A DNA stretch of 64,000 bases from Streptomyces musisoli (GCF_016741855.1 NZ_JAERRH010000002.1:372001-436000); one strand, 5' to 3'; shown: positions 17,442-27,834, counted from the first letter of the stretch. Made by a program: numbers and translations. The notes: generated by a model not told the origin, from the letters alone.

Positions 17442-18313
17442 ACTCCCCGGGACGCCAGGGCCGCCGTGAGGTCCAGGCTCCGGGCGCGGTCGGTGTCCTC
17501 CCGGTACTTCAGCACCGAGCCCAGCGTCGTCAGGGCGAGTTCCGCGTCCACCTCCCGGGCACCCAGCGCGTCCAGGGCCTGGGCCCAGTCGATGGTCTCG
17601 GCCACCCCGGGCGGCTTGAGCAGGTCGGCGCCCCGCAGGGCCTGCACCAGCGCGGTCACCTGCTCGGCCAGCCGCGCCGACACCTCCGGGAGGCGGCGCC
17701 GCACGATGGCCAGTTCACGGGCGAAGGAGGGATGGTCGAACCAGTGGTACAGGCACCGCCGCTTCAGCGCGTCGTGCACCTCCCGGGTCCGGTTCGAGGT
17801 GAGGACGACCACCGGCGGCGACTCCGCGCGCAGGGTGCCCAGCTCCGGGATCGAGACGGAGTACTCGGACAGCAGCTCCAGCAGGAACGCCTCGAACTCG
17901 TCGTCGGCCCGGTCGATCTCGTCGACCAGCAGCACCGACGGCTGCGTCTGGAGGGCCTTCAGCAGCGGCCGGGCGATGAGGAACCGCCGGTCGTACAGCT
18001 CGCTCTCCAGGCGGTCGGCGTCCGTCACCCCGGCCGCCTCGGCGGCCCGCAGGTGCAGCAGCTGGCGCGGGAAGTCCCAGTCATACAGCGCCTGCGAGGC
18101 GTCGATGCCCTCGTGGCACTGGAGACGGATGAGGGGCGCGCCGAGCGCCTCGGCGAGGGCGGCGGCGAGCGCGGTCTTGCCGACGCCCGCGTCGCCCTCG
18201 CAGAAGAGCGGCCGGTGCAGTCTCAGGGCCAGGAAGCAGGTGACGGCGAGCCCTTCGTCGACGAGGTACCCCGTCTCCTCCAGGCGGGCCCGCACCTGCT
18301 CCGGGTCGTCCAT
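17438..18313 (-). CDS. coxD: MoxR-family AAA+ ATPase (CoxD-like)
   Basis: 291 residues, full MoxR length. Walker A is [11 protein letters not shown], Walker [11 protein letters not shown], and the sensor/arginine region reads [17 protein letters not shown]. MoxR ATPases pair with VWA proteins in metal-centre maturation; the VWA partner is the next gene with a 4-bp overlap. In the CO dehydrogenase system CoxD partially unfolds the apo-enzyme for sulfur and metal insertion. The start is GTG or ATG near [14 protein letters not shown] 18313 gives the family-typical N terminus. Confidence 0.92.
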   Translation of the reverse strand: MDDPEQVRARLEETGYLVDEGLAVTCFLALRLHRPLFCEGDAGVGKTALAAALAEALGAPLIRLQCHEGIDASQALYDWDFPRQLLHLRAAEAAGVTDADRLESELYDRRFLIARPLLKALQTQPSVLLVDEIDRADDEFEAFLLELLSEYSVSIPELGTLRAESPPVVVLTSNRTREVHDALKRRCLYHWFDHPSFARELAIVRRRLPEVSARLAEQVTALVQALRGADLLKPPGVAETIDWAQALDALGAREVDAELALTTLGSVLKYREDTDRARSLDLTAALASRGV

Positions 18314-18328
18314 CCGGGTGATCGGCGC

Positions 18329-19183
18329 TCACCCCCATCCGGTGGCGGTCAGCACCGCCCGCCGGGTCAGCACCCGCGCCAGGTGCTGCCGGTACTCGGG
18401 GGAGGCCGCCAGGTCCTGCGACGGCCGGGTGCCCTCGGCCGCCGCCTCGGCGGCGCGGGCGACGGCCTCGGGGCCGTCGGCGCCGGACAGCGCCTCCTCG
18501 GCGGCCGTGGCCCGCAGCGGCGTGGAGCCCATGTTGGTGAGGCCGACGCGCGCCTCGGCGATGCGCCCGTCGTCGCGCCGCACGAGCGCCGCGACACCGA
18601 CGATGGCCCAGGACTGGGCGACCGGGTGGAACTTCTCGTAGTGGAAGCTCCAGCCGTCCGTCTTCGGGATCCGCACCTCCACCAGGAGTTCGTCGGGTGC
18701 CAGCGCCGACTGGAGGTAGTCCACGAAGAACTCCCGCGCCGGCATCGTGCGCCGGCCGGCGGGGCCGGCCACCACCAGCTCTGCGTCCAGGGCCAGGGCG
18801 ACGGCGGGCAGGTCCCCGGCCGGGTCGGCGTGCGCGAGGGAGCCGCCGAGGGTGCCCCGGTGCCGTACGGCGGGGTCGGCCACCGTGGCCGTCGCCTCGG
18901 CCAGCAGCCCGGCGTGCCGGCGCACCAGCGGGTCCCGGACCACGTCGTGGTGCGTGGTCATGGCGCCGATGACGAGGGCGTCGCCGTCCTCGCGGACCCC
19001 GCGCAGCTCGCCGACCCGGCCGACGTCCACGACGAGTTCGGGGAAGGCCAGCCGCATGCGCAGCAGGGGCAGCAGGCTCTGCCCGCCGGCCAGCACCTTG
19101 CCGTCCTCGCCCGCGTCGGCGAGGGCGCGCACCGCCTCGTCGACATCGCCGGGACGGGCGTACTCGAATGCGGGGGGAATCAT
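18329..19183 (-). CDS. coxM: FAD-binding medium subunit of a xanthine dehydrogenase/CODH-type enzyme
   Basis: 284 residues. FAD-binding motifs of the CoxM/CutM family are present: [13 protein letters not shown] near residue 32 and [14 protein letters not shown] near 110, with the C-terminal CO-dehydrogenase flavoprotein domain after about 175. It passes electrons from the Fe-S subunit to an acceptor. The ATG overlaps the large-subunit stop (ATGA at 19180-19183). Subunit order S-L-M differs from the M-S-L order of classical form I operons. Confidence 0.93.
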   Translation of the reverse strand: MIPPAFEYARPGDVDEAVRALADAGEDGKVLAGGQSLLPLLRMRLAFPELVVDVGRVGELRGVREDGDALVIGAMTTHHDVVRDPLVRRHAGLLAEATATVADPAVRHRGTLGGSLAHADPAGDLPAVALALDAELVVAGPAGRRTMPAREFFVDYLQSALAPDELLVEVRIPKTDGWSFHYEKFHPVAQSWAIVGVAALVRRDDGRIAEARVGLTNMGSTPLRATAAEEALSGADGPEAVARAAEAAAEGTRPSQDLAASPEYRQHLARVLTRRAVLTATGWG

Positions 19184-21657
19184 GCCTGGCCCTCCTTCCC
19201 CGAGGGGTCGTACTGGCCGACGTCGCCGGACTGTGCCGCCTGCCCGGACTGGCCGGACTGCGCGGGCCCCGTCCCCTCGACGTCGCCGGCGGCGCCGGAC
19301 CGTGCCGCCCGGACCGCCTGCCACACCCGGTGCGGCGAGCAGGGCATCCGCACGTCCCGCACACCGAGCGGCCGCAGCGCGTCCACCACGGCGTTGACGA
19401 CCGCGGGCGTCGACGCGATCGTCCCCGCCTCGCCGACGCCCTTGACGCCCATCGCGTTGTCGACCGCGGGGGTCTCGGTGCGGTCGGTGACGAAGTCCGG
19501 CAGGTCCGCCGCCGACGGCACGAGATAGTCGGCCATGGTCCCGGAGACGAGGTTGCCCTGGTCGTCGTAGACGGCCTCCTCGAACAGCGCCTGCGCGATG
19601 CCCTGGGCGAGCCCGCCGTGCACCTGCCCTTCGACGATCATCGGGTTGACGACCGTGCCGACGTCGTCCACGCAGACGTACGAACGGATCCGGGTCTTCC
19701 CGGTCTCGGTGTCGACCTCGACCGCGCACAGGTGGGTGCCGTGCGGGAAGGAGAAGTTCTCCGGGTCGAGCACCGTCTCGGCGTTGATGGACGGCTCGAC
19801 CCCGTCGGGCAGGTCGTGCGAGGTGAACGTCTCGAAGGCGATCTCCTGGATGGTCCTGCGGGCCTCGGGCGAGCCCTTCACCGAGAACACCCCGGCGCTG
19901 AACTCCAGGTCCTGCTCGCTCGCCTCCAGCAGGTGGGCGGCGACCTTGCGCGCCTTGTCCACCACCTTCACCGCCGCCCGGTGCACGGCCTCGCCGCCGA
20001 CGGCCAGCGAACGCGAGCCATAGGTGTCCATGCCCATCGGGGACGACTTGGTGTCGCCGTGCACGACCTCGACGTCATCGAACGGCACGCCCAGCACGTC
20101 GGCCGCGATCTGGCTCCAGCAGGTCTCGTGGCCCTGCCCGTGCGGGCTGGTGCCGGTGACGACCTCGACCTTGCCGGTCGGCAGCATGCGGATGCTCGCC
20201 GCCTCCCAGCCGCCGGCCCCGTACCTGAGGTCCCGCAGCACCCGGCTCGGCGCGAGACCGCACATCTCCGTGAAGGTCGACACGCCGATCCCGAGGCGTA
20301 CGGTGTCGCCGCGCTCGTTGCGCCGCCGCTGCTCGGCGCGCAGGTCGTCGTAGCCGAACAGGGCCAGCGCCTTCTCGGTCGCGGCCTCGTAGTTGCCGCT
20401 GTCGTAGGTCAGCCCGGCGATCGTGGCGTACGGGAACTCCTCGTGCCGGATCCAGTTCCGGCGCCGGACCTCCACCGGGTCCAGGCCGAGTTCCACGGCC
20501 AGCTCGTCCATGATCCGCTCGATGGCGAACGTGGCCTCAGGACGGCCGGCGCCGCGGTATGCGTCGGTGGGGGTGCGGGTGGTGAAGACGCCGGTGCAGT
20601 TGAACTCGTAGGCGTCCATCTTGTAGATGCCGGGATACATGAAGGCGCCGAGGATCGGGATGCCCGGGGTGACGAGCATCAGATAGGCGCCCATGTCGGC
20701 GAGCAGGTCCACCTTCAGGCCGAGCAGCCTGCCCTCGCGGGTGGCGGCGATCTCGACGTCCTGGATCATGCCGCGGCCGTGGTGCGTCGCCAGGTAGCCC
20801 TCGGAGCGGGACTCGGTCCACTTCACCGGGCGCCCGATCCTGCGGGCCACCGCGAGGGCCAGGGCCTCCTCGCCGTACACCTGGAGCTTGGAGCCGAAGC
20901 CGCCGCCCACGTCCGGGGCGATCACCCGCAGCTTCTGCTCGGGGATCCCGGTGACCGTGGCCAGCATGATCCGCAGGATGTGCGGGATCTGGGTCGCGGA
21001 GTGGACGGTGTACTCGCCGGAGGCGGCGATCGGCGTGACGACGACCGCGCGGGGTTCCATGGCGTTGGGGATCAGCCGCTGCTGGTGGTAGCGGCGCTTC
21101 AGGGTCACCTCGGCGCGTTCGCGTACGGCGTCGAAGCTCTCGCCGGTGGCGAGCGGCCAGGTGTAGCAGCGGTTGGTGCCCTTGTCGGCGTGGACCAGCG
21201 GCGCGTCCTCGGCGAGCGCGGCCTCCAGGTCCAGGACCGGGGGCAGCGGGTCGTAGTCGACCTCGACCGCCTCCAGCGCGTCGGCGGCCGCGTACCGGTC
21301 GCGGGCGACCACGACGGCCACCGGGTCACCGGCGTAGCGGACCTCGTCGACGGCGACCGGCGGGTGGTCGGGCAGCACGATGTCCTCGGTCACGGGCCAG
21401 GCGCAGGGCAGCGAGCCCAGGCCCTCGGCGAGGTCGGCGCCGCTGAACGCCGCGATGACACCGGGCCGTTCGAGGGCGGGGGAGACGTCGACGCGGGTGA
21501 GGCGGGCGTGCGCCAGCGGGCTGCGCAGGATCGCCATGTGCAGGAGTCCCGCGACCTGGATGTTGTCGGTCCAGGTGGTCTGCCCGGTGATCAGCCTGGC
21601 ATCCTCCTTGCGCAGCCGGGCGCGGCCGATCTCGTGGTCAACGGCCTGGTCGGTCAT
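19180..21657 (-). CDS. molybdopterin-binding large subunit, form II CODH-like
   Basis: 825 residues, the full length of the xanthine dehydrogenase/CoxL family. It binds molybdopterin cytosine dinucleotide and carries the substrate site. The loop that separates subfamilies reads [10 protein letters not shown], the form II signature; genuine form I CO dehydrogenases have AYxCSFR, so the Cys that binds the Mo-Cu cluster is absent. A late PKGVGE-like motif ([10 protein letters not shown]) with the catalytic Glu is present. CO oxidation is therefore not assured; another aromatic or heterocyclic hydroxylation is equally possible. The C-terminal tail of about 40 residues is Gly/Gln/Ser-rich and poorly conserved. 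Confidence 0.93.
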   Translation of the reverse strand: MTDQAVDHEIGRARLRKEDARLITGQTTWTDNIQVAGLLHMAILRSPLAHARLTRVDVSPALERPGVIAAFSGADLAEGLGSLPCAWPVTEDIVLPDHPPVAVDEVRYAGDPVAVVVARDRYAAADALEAVEVDYDPLPPVLDLEAALAEDAPLVHADKGTNRCYTWPLATGESFDAVRERAEVTLKRRYHQQRLIPNAMEPRAVVVTPIAASGEYTVHSATQIPHILRIMLATVTGIPEQKLRVIAPDVGGGFGSKLQVYGEEALALAVARRIGRPVKWTESRSEGYLATHHGRGMIQDVEIAATREGRLLGLKVDLLADMGAYLMLVTPGIPILGAFMYPGIYKMDAYEFNCTGVFTTRTPTDAYRGAGRPEATFAIERIMDELAVELGLDPVEVRRRNWIRHEEFPYATIAGLTYDSGNYEAATEKALALFGYDDLRAEQRRRNERGDTVRLGIGVSTFTEMCGLAPSRVLRDLRYGAGGWEAASIRMLPTGKVEVVTGTSPHGQGHETCWSQIAADVLGVPFDDVEVVHGDTKSSPMGMDTYGSRSLAVGGEAVHRAAVKVVDKARKVAAHLLEASEQDLEFSAGVFSVKGSPEARRTIQEIAFETFTSHDLPDGVEPSINAETVLDPENFSFPHGTHLCAVEVDTETGKTRIRSYVCVDDVGTVVNPMIVEGQVHGGLAQGIAQALFEEAVYDDQGNLVSGTMADYLVPSAADLPDFVTDRTETPAVDNAMGVKGVGEAGTIASTPAVVNAVVDALRPLGVRDVRMPCSPHRVWQAVRAARSGAAGDVEGTGPAQSGQSGQAAQSGDVGQYDPSGKEGQA

Positions 21658-22187
21658 GCCGTCGCCTCCTCGGTGACCTGCTGTCCGGACGCGGCTCCCG
21701 GCCCGGCCTCGTCCCGGCCGGAGGCGCTCTCCTCGTCGGCCGCGGCGAGCACCGCGCGGACGATGTTCTGGTATCCGGTGCACCGGCAGAGGTTGCCCTC
21801 CAGTGCCTGCCGGACCTCGTCGGAGGTGGGACGGGGGTTCTCGCGGAGCAGATCGCGTGCCGCCATGATCATTCCGGGGGTGCAGTAGCCGCACTGGAGA
21901 CCGTGCCGCTCGTGGAAGGCGCGCTGGAGCGCCGTCCACTCGCCGTCCCGGGCCAGCCCCTGGATGGTGGTCACCTCGCCGCCGTCGGCCTGTACGGCCA
22001 GCACCGAGCAGCTCTTGACGGTCGCACCGTCCAGGTCGACCGTGCACGCCCCGCAGTTCGAGGTGTCACAGCCGATCGGGGTACCGGTGAGGCCGAGGCG
22101 GTCGCGCAGATAGTGGGCGAGGAGGAGACGGGGCTCCACGTCGTCCTCGTACGTCGTGCCGTCCACGTTCACCTTGATGTGGGTCAT
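21654..22187 (-). CDS. coxS: (2Fe-2S) small subunit of the molybdenum hydroxylase
   Basis: 177 residues. The plant-type [2Fe-2S] site is [10 protein letters not shown] with a fourth Cys in VKSC; the C-terminal [2Fe-2S] domain has [10 protein letters not shown] and [11 protein letters not shown]. It relays electrons from molybdopterin to FAD. It is the first gene of the operon and its stop overlaps the large-subunit start by ATGA. ATG 22187 ([10 protein letters not shown]) is preferred over an upstream ATG adding 14 residues not usual for the family. A tail of about 25 residues beyond the core is Gly/Glu-rich. Confidence 0.94.
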   Translation of the reverse strand: MTHIKVNVDGTTYEDDVEPRLLLAHYLRDRLGLTGTPIGCDTSNCGACTVDLDGATVKSCSVLAVQADGGEVTTIQGLARDGEWTALQRAFHERHGLQCGYCTPGMIMAARDLLRENPRPTSDEVRQALEGNLCRCTGYQNIVRAVLAAADEESASGRDEAGPGAASGQQVTEEATA

Positions 22188-22390
22188 GCGCCCTCCAAGC
22201 CGTGCGGGCCGGAGTGAGGAATCAGCCACGCTTGCGTGATGTAGGTCACTCTATGGCCGCCCCCTGGAGGCGGCGAGCGCTGCGGCGGCGGATTTGTTGA
22301 GCGTTAATCGATTGCCGTCGGCGGAGCGGCCCTGCTGCACTGCTGGGGACCCGATGCCCCACGGGATGTCACACGGAGAGGACTCTTCCG

Positions 22391-22501
22391 ATGCGCGCTG
22401 CGTGCATGTCCACCCAGGAAGGAACCCACCCCGTGTCGAAGGACATCACGCTCAGTGCATCTGCTCAATCTCGGAATCCTCGCGCATGTCGACGCGGGTA
22501 A
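22391..22501 (+). CDS. possible leader peptide upstream of the ribosome-protection gene
   Basis: A 36-codon frame starting ATG 22391 (MRAACMSTQEGTHPVSK) is preceded by GGAGAGGA at good spacing and ends with TAA at 22501, 46 bp inside the downstream gene in another frame. An overlapping upstream frame before a TetM-type gene is reminiscent of the leader attenuation reported for tet(M). It may equally be a chance frame. The 22188-22454 interval otherwise holds the divergent promoters of this gene and of the cox operon, with an AATCGATT palindrome near 22310. Confidence 0.35.
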   Translation: MRAACMSTQEGTHPVSKDITLSASAQSRNPRACRRG

Positions 22502-24522
22502 GACCAGTCTGACCGAACGGCTGCTGCACGCGGCCGGGGTCATCGACGAGGTCGGCAGCGTCGACGCCGGCAGCACCACCACCGACACCCTCGCGCTGGA
22601 GCGGCAGCGCGGCATCACCATCAAGTCCGCCGTCGTGTCGTTCCCGCTCGACGGCGTCACCGTCAACCTCATCGACACCCCCGGCCACCCGGACTTCATC
22701 GCCGAGGTCGAGCGCGTGCTCGGTGTCCTCGACGGCGCCGTCCTGGTCGTCTCCGCCGTCGAGGGCGTCCAGGCCCAGACCCGCGTGCTGATGCGGACCC
22801 TGCGCCGGCTGGGCATCCCCGCCCTGGTCTTCGTCAACAAGGTCGACCGGCGCGGTGCCCGGGACGCGGCCGTGCTCCGCCAGATGGCGCAGCGGCTGGC
22901 CGTACCGCTCGTCCCCATGGGGACGGCCGCCGGGCTCGGCACGCGCGCCGCCCGCTTCGTCCCGGGCCTCGGCCCGGCCGCGCTGGAGGCGCTCGCGGAC
23001 CGGGACGACGGCCTGCTGGCCGCCTATCTCGACGGCGGGGTATCCCAGGGCCGGCTGCGCCGGGCCCTGTCCGCGCAGACCCGCGACGCCGCGGTCCACC
23101 CGGTGTACTTCGGCTCCGCCATCACGGGGGCCGGTGTGCCCGAGCTGATCGACGGCATCGAGCGGCTGCTGCCCACCGCCCCCGGCGACCCGGGCGGCCC
23201 CCTGTCCGGCACGGTCTTCAAGGTCGAGCGGGGCCCGGCGGGGGAGAAGACCGCCTACGCCCGCCTCTTCTCCGGCACCCTGCGCGTCCGCGACCGGATC
23301 CCGTTCGGGGACGGCCGCCAGGGCACCGGTGACGAAGGCCGCGGCACCGGTGACGAAGGCCGCGGCACCGGCGGCGGAGGCCGCGGCACCGGCGGCGGAG
23401 GCCGCGGCACCGGCGGCGAAGGCCGCGTCACCGCGCTCTCCGTCTTCGACGGCGGCACGGACAGCCGGGCCGACAGCCGCCGCGGCGGGCCGGATCGTCA
23501 AGGTGTGGGGCCTCGGCGGCATCCGGATCGGCGACGCGCTCGGCACGCCCGCCCGGCCGTCCGGGCGGCACTTCGCGCCGCCCACCCTCGAGACGGTCGT
23601 CGTGCCCGGCCCCGGCGCGGACCGGCGCTCCCTGCACCTCGCCCTGACCCAGCTCGCCGAACAGGACCCGCTCATCGGCGTCCGCCACGACGAAGTGCGC
23701 GGAGAGACCTCCGTGTCCCTCTACGGCGAGGTGCAGAAGGAGGTCGTCCAGGCCACCCTCGCCGACGAGTACGGCCTCGACGTCACCTTCCGCGAGACGA
23801 CGACCCTGTGCGTCGAACGGCCGTCCGGTACCGGGCACGCCGTCGAGTTCGACAAGAAGGACGCGAACCCCTTCCTCGCCACGGTCGGCCTGCGTGTCGG
23901 CCCCGCCCCGCCGGGCTCGGGTGTCGCGTTCCGCCGGGAGGTGGAGCTGGGCTCGATGCCGTACGCCTTCTTCAAGGCCGTCGAGGACACCGTCCGGGAG
24001 ACCCTCGGCCAGGGGCTGCACGGCTGGGAGGTCACCGACTGCACGGTCACCATGACCCACTGCGGCTACTCGCCCCGGCAGAGCCACGCGCACCAGGGCT
24101 TCGACAAGAGCATGTCGAGCACCGGCTACGACTTCCGGGGCCTGACCCCGCTGGTCCTGATGGAGGCGCTGCGCCGGGCCGGCACCCTGGTGCACGAGCC
24201 GATGCACCGTTTCCGCCTGGAGGCACCCGCCGACACGCTCGGTGCGCTGCTGCCGGTGCTGGCCCGGCTCGGCGCGGTACCGGAGAGCACCGCCGCCCGG
24301 GCCACGGCCTGTGTGCTGGAGGGCACGGTACCGGCCGCCCGGGTGCACTCCCTGGAGCAGCGGCTGCCGGGCCTGACGCGGGGCGAGGGCGAGCTGGAGA
24401 CGGCCTTCGAGCATTACGCGCCGGTGACCCGCGGCACGGTCCCGCGGCGGCCGCGCACCGACCACAACCCGCTGAACCGGAAGGAGTACCTGCTGAACGT
24501 GACCCGCCGGGTGGGGGAGTGA
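22455..24522 (+). pseudogene. TetM/OtrA-like ribosomal-protection GTPase, frameshifted
   Basis: The EF-G-like product starts at GTG 22455. Its GTPase motifs are intact: AHVDAGKTSL (P-loop), the RGITI switch, DTPGHPDF and FVNKVDRRG. Homology runs in one frame to about 23450 (TALSVFDGG) and resumes in the next frame at 23488 (GRIVKVWGLGG), continuing through domains III-V to 24522. So one extra base (or two missing) lies in 23451-23487. Five 21-bp units just upstream insert seven residues each (GTGDEGR-like). Frame-corrected length minus repeats is about 654 residues, normal for the family. As written it is broken, making a 693-residue product with a nonsense C terminus; a sequencing error is possible. 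Confidence 0.85.
23322..23426 (+). repeat. 21-bp coding minisatellite, five copies
   Basis: Five consecutive 21-bp units encode GTGDEGR, GTGDEGR, GTGGGGR, GTGGGGR and GTGGEGR inside a domain II loop of the ribosome-protection GTPase. Because 21 is a multiple of three, copy-number change alone would not shift the frame. The unit probably arose from the native loop preceding TALSVFDGG. Confidence 0.92.
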
Positions 24523-24532
24523 ACCGAGTCGC

Positions 24533-24563
24533 CTGACCGATCGTCAACTTACTGGTCGGTCAG
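24533..24563. promoter_or_regulatory. inverted repeat upstream of GH5 gene, TetR-like operator
   Basis: CTGACCGA (24533-24540) and TCGGTCAG (24556-24563) are exact reverse complements separated by 15 bp. Inside lies AACTTACTG (24546-24554), which recurs in the operator between the propeller gene and tetR (27833-27841). It sits 43 bp before the GH5 start and suggests control by a TetR-family protein, possibly the one encoded at 27925. Confidence 0.6.
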
Positions 24564-24605
24564 AACCTATTGACGCCGCCCGGAGGGCGCCGGACTGTGG
24601 TGGAC

Positions 24606-26462
24606 ATGCCGAACTTACGGGCGCGTCTGCTCGCCGTCCTGGTCGTCCTCAGCGGATCCCTGACGGTGGCGGGAGCCCCACCCGCCACCGCCGCCGTGCC
24701 TTCAGGCTCCCTCTGGTTCGACGGCGCCCCGCTGACCGTGCGGGACGGCCGGCTCACCGACGGGCAGGGCCGCGAGGTCGTCCTGCGCGGCTACAACGTC
24801 TCCGGCGAGGCCAAACTGGCGGAGAACGGCGGCCTGCCCTTCGCCTCGGTGGCCGACGCCCGGAAGTCCGCGACCGCGCTGCGCGCCCTCGGGGGCGGCA
24901 ACACGGTCCGCTTCCTGCTCTCCTGGGCGTACGCCGAGCCCGAGCGCGGCCGGGTGGACACCGCCTACCTGGCCGCGGCCACGGAACAGATGCGCGCGTT
25001 CCTGGACGCGGGCATCCGGGTCTACCCCGACTTCCACCAGGACCTCTACTCCCGCCACCTGTTCCACGCGGGCAGCTGGTACACCGGCGACGGCGCCCCC
25101 GAGTGGGCCGTCGAAGCGGGGAACTACCCGAAGGAGTCCTGCGGGATCTGCCTCTTCTGGGGCCAGAACATCACCCGGAACACGGCCGTGCAGAACGCCC
25201 AGTACGACTTCTGGCACAACGCCCACGGCCTCCAGGACGCCTTCCTGACCACCGCCCAGGCCACCATGGACCACCTGCGACGGCACCTGTCCGCCGAGGA
25301 GTTCGCGGGCATCGCCGGCTTCGACCCGTACAACGAGCCGTACGCGGGCCGCTACGACTCCGGGCAGACCTCCCGCACCTGGGAACGCGACCTGCTCCGG
25401 CCGTTCTACGTGAGGTTCCGCGCCCGCATGGACGCCGCCGGCTGGCAGGACAAACCCGCCTTCGTCGAGCCGAACCTCTTCTGGAACGCCAACATCTCCG
25501 CCCAGAGACAGGAGAGCGGCCTGCTGGACGCCGGCCCGCTGGGCTCGGGTTACGTCTTCAACACCCACTTCTACGACCAGAAGGCGATCTCCGGCATCCT
25601 GATGTGGGGCAAGGCGGCCGACGGCCAGTACGCCGCCGACTACGCCGGCATCCGCGACCGCGCCTCGGCCGCCGGCACCGCGGCCGTGGTCGGCGAGTTC
25701 GGCCATCCCCTGTCCGGCACGGTGTCCGACAAGGCGCCGACCGTGCTGAAGGCCATGTACCAGGCCCTCGACTCCCGCCTGCCCGGGGCTGGTTGGTGGA
25801 CCGGCCCGGCCGCCTCCGGCCCGGTGCTGTCCGGCACCCAGTGGCAGTGGGACCTCTACAGCGGCCGGCACCACGAGCTGATGAACGGCGACCCCGGCAA
25901 GGTGCTCACCACCAAGGACGCCTGGAACGACGAGGACCTGTCGGCGGTACGGCTCGACGACTCCGGGAACGCCGTCCTGCGCCAGGACGGCCGCCTCCTG
26001 GACCGCGTCTACCCGAGCGCCACGGCCGGCACCACCCTCGCCTTCACCTACGAGGACCGCTCCCGCGACGGCTCCACCACCCTCACCTGGAACCCGGTGC
26101 CGGCGTCCCTGCCGAACGTGGCGCGACTGGTCGGCTCCGGCCGGTACGGCGTGCTCGTGTGGCGTTCCGGCGACGGCACCGCACCCACCGAACTGCACCT
26201 GCCGGCGTCCTTCCCGACCGCCGCCACCACGGTCGTCTCCGACCTGGGCACCGTGTACGCCCCGTCCGCGTACACCTCCGCCGAGCCGGTCGCGGTGGCC
26301 ACCGAACCGGGCGGCACCGGCAGCCGCCGGCTGCTGCTCACCGACGCCGACTCCGGTGCGGTGCACTACGCGCTGGTCACCGACGGGGCGACGGCGCCCG
26401 CGGGGGACCTGCTGAGCGCGGCGAAGGCCGAGCTGGCCGCGTGGGCGGCGGCCCGGTTCTGA
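24606..26462 (+). CDS. secreted GH5-family glycoside hydrolase (endoglycoceramidase-like)
   Basis: 618 residues. A signal peptide is clear: MPNLRARLLAVLVV followed by a hydrophobic core and an AxA-type cleavage near residue 31 (PPATAA). The catalytic barrel has RGYNVSGEAK, the acid/base Glu in FDPYNEPYAG and the nucleophile Glu in VVGEFGHPLSG, as in GH5 enzymes resembling rhodococcal endoglycoceramidases. A C-terminal beta-sandwich domain follows from about 470. It is an extracellular glycosidase, perhaps acting on glycolipids. In-frame upstream starts exist, but 24606 begins the signal peptide properly. Confidence 0.88.
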   Translation: MPNLRARLLAVLVVLSGSLTVAGAPPATAAVPSGSLWFDGAPLTVRDGRLTDGQGREVVLRGYNVSGEAKLAENGGLPFASVADARKSATALRALGGGNTVRFLLSWAYAEPERGRVDTAYLAAATEQMRAFLDAGIRVYPDFHQDLYSRHLFHAGSWYTGDGAPEWAVEAGNYPKESCGICLFWGQNITRNTAVQNAQYDFWHNAHGLQDAFLTTAQATMDHLRRHLSAEEFAGIAGFDPYNEPYAGRYDSGQTSRTWERDLLRPFYVRFRARMDAAGWQDKPAFVEPNLFWNANISAQRQESGLLDAGPLGSGYVFNTHFYDQKAISGILMWGKAADGQYAADYAGIRDRASAAGTAAVVGEFGHPLSGTVSDKAPTVLKAMYQALDSRLPGAGWWTGPAASGPVLSGTQWQWDLYSGRHHELMNGDPGKVLTTKDAWNDEDLSAVRLDDSGNAVLRQDGRLLDRVYPSATAGTTLAFTYEDRSRDGSTTLTWNPVPASLPNVARLVGSGRYGVLVWRSGDGTAPTELHLPASFPTAATTVVSDLGTVYAPSAYTSAEPVAVATEPGGTGSRRLLLTDADSGAVHYALVTDGATAPAGDLLSAAKAELAAWAAARF

Positions 26463-26469
26463 GCTGTGC

Positions 26470-26503
26470 GGCCTCCGGGGTGAGTGGGGGCACCCCGGAG
26501 GCC
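26470..26503. terminator. bidirectional hairpin between convergent genes
   Basis: GGCCTCCGGGGTG (26470-26482) and CACCCCGGAGGCC (26491-26503) form a perfect 13-bp stem with an 8-base G-rich loop, just after the GH5 stop and before the end of the convergent propeller gene. Confidence 0.8.
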
Positions 26504-26529
26504 AGGCCCGACGGCCGGCCGCGCGGTGC

Positions 26530-27783
26530 TCAGCCGCCGCTCGGGCCCGTCCAGCCGGCCTGCACATGGCCCAGCCGGACGCGCTGCGGGTGGTCGCCGA
26601 CCGGGACCGACGTCACCTTCCGGCCGGTGGCGAAGTCGATCGCCGTCACCTGGTCGGCGCCGCTCTCGGAGACGATGCAGTCCCTGCCGTCCCCGCTGAC
26701 CGTCGCCCAGTACGGCTTGGACGTCGTCACCAGCGGACCCTCCTGGAGCGAGGCGCGGTCGACCACGGTGGCGTAGTCGTCCATGGTGCCCGCCACGCAC
26801 AGCTTGGTGCCCTCGGGGTTCATCGAGATGCCGTGGTGACGCGAGTCGTTGACCCAGGTGGTGCGGTCCTCGCTGGTCGCCGGGTTCTTCGGCAGGGTCT
26901 TCATCCGGGTGATCTTGTCGGTGGCGACGTCGTACTCCAGGAAGCCGTTGAAGAACGACACCTGGAAGTACAGCTTGGACTCGTCGGCGGCGAACACGGC
27001 CGGGCGGACGGCGTCGGAGAAGTTCCTCAGCCCGAACGCGTCCAGCCGCTGCCGCATGTCGATGACCTTGACCTGCTTGTACGTCGTCGCGTCCACGACC
27101 GTGAGGTGCCGGTCGCCCTTGGTCCAGTCCCAGACCGGGTCGTCCAGCGCGGTGTTGACGTCGCCGATGGACATGTTCCAGATGTACTTGCCGTCCTTGG
27201 TGAAGATGTTCTCGTGCGGCTTGTCGCCGGTCGCGAACGACCCCAGCTGCCGGCCCGTGCCGATGTCCAGGACGTGCACGGTGTTCGCGGTCGAGGCGGA
27301 GACCGCCACCCGGGTGCCGTCCGGGGAGACCGCCATGTGGTCGGCCCGGTAACCGGACACCGGGAAACGCCAGTTGACCTTCCCGCTGGCCAGATCGATG
27401 GAGACGACGTCCGCGAAGCTCGGCCGGGACACCACCACCGACCTGCCGTCCGGAGTCGAGTACATGTCGTCGGCGAACTGGTCGTGGCCCTCGCCGACGC
27501 TGTTGCGGATCGCCTGGAAGTAGATCCACTTGATCGGGTCCGCGTTGATCTCCGCCATCCGCGCGTCCTTGTCCGGGACGACGTCGATCCGGCCGACCTT
27601 CGCGAAGTGGCCGGAGGACTCGATGACATCGGCGGTGCCGTCCCAGTTGTTGCCGACGAACAGCACCTCGCGCAGGCCGTCGGGTGCGGCGGACGCCGCG
27701 GCGGCGGCGGTCGCCGGGCCTGCGACGGTCAGGGCGAGGGCGGCGGTCACGGAGCACAGGTGCCTGGTTCTGGAGGCGGCCAT
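26530..27783 (-). CDS. secreted YncE/YVTN-type beta-propeller protein
   Basis: 417 residues with a signal peptide (MAASRTRHLCSVTAALALTV, cleavage near residue 31). Repeated blade motifs are visible, for example SPDGTRVAVSASTANTVHVLD, DGKYIWNMS, FFNGFLEYDVATDKI and SGDGRDCIVSESGADQVTAIDFATG (each cut short here). YncE-like propellers are extracellular scaffolds of unclear function. ATG 27783 follows a GAGGAAAGAG site; the frame extends 15 codons upstream to another ATG. It is divergent from tetR across the CTTACT palindrome and is the likely regulatory target. Confidence 0.85.
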   Translation of the reverse strand: MAASRTRHLCSVTAALALTVAGPATAAAAASAAPDGLREVLFVGNNWDGTADVIESSGHFAKVGRIDVVPDKDARMAEINADPIKWIYFQAIRNSVGEGHDQFADDMYSTPDGRSVVVSRPSFADVVSIDLASGKVNWRFPVSGYRADHMAVSPDGTRVAVSASTANTVHVLDIGTGRQLGSFATGDKPHENIFTKDGKYIWNMSIGDVNTALDDPVWDWTKGDRHLTVVDATTYKQVKVIDMRQRLDAFGLRNFSDAVRPAVFAADESKLYFQVSFFNGFLEYDVATDKITRMKTLPKNPATSEDRTTWVNDSRHHGISMNPEGTKLCVAGTMDDYATVVDRASLQEGPLVTTSKPYWATVSGDGRDCIVSESGADQVTAIDFATGRKVTSVPVGDHPQRVRLGHVQAGWTGPSGG

Positions 27784-27834
27784 GACGGCTCTCTTTCCTC
27801 GGGGGAATCTGAACACGGGCGCATTCACAGTGAA

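Noticed and set aside
19180-21657. Calling the large subunit a true CO dehydrogenase (coxL)
   Set aside because: The loop is AYRGAGR, the form II type, without the Cys of the Mo-Cu site; the CO-oxidising label was not applied.
19168-21888. Long forward frame opposite the molybdenum hydroxylase large subunit
   Set aside because: Same GC artefact; the reverse-strand gene has complete family motifs and 4-bp overlaps with its neighbours.
23322-23426. Possible CRISPR-like array
   Set aside because: The 21-bp units are contiguous without spacers and keep the reading frame, so they are a coding minisatellite.
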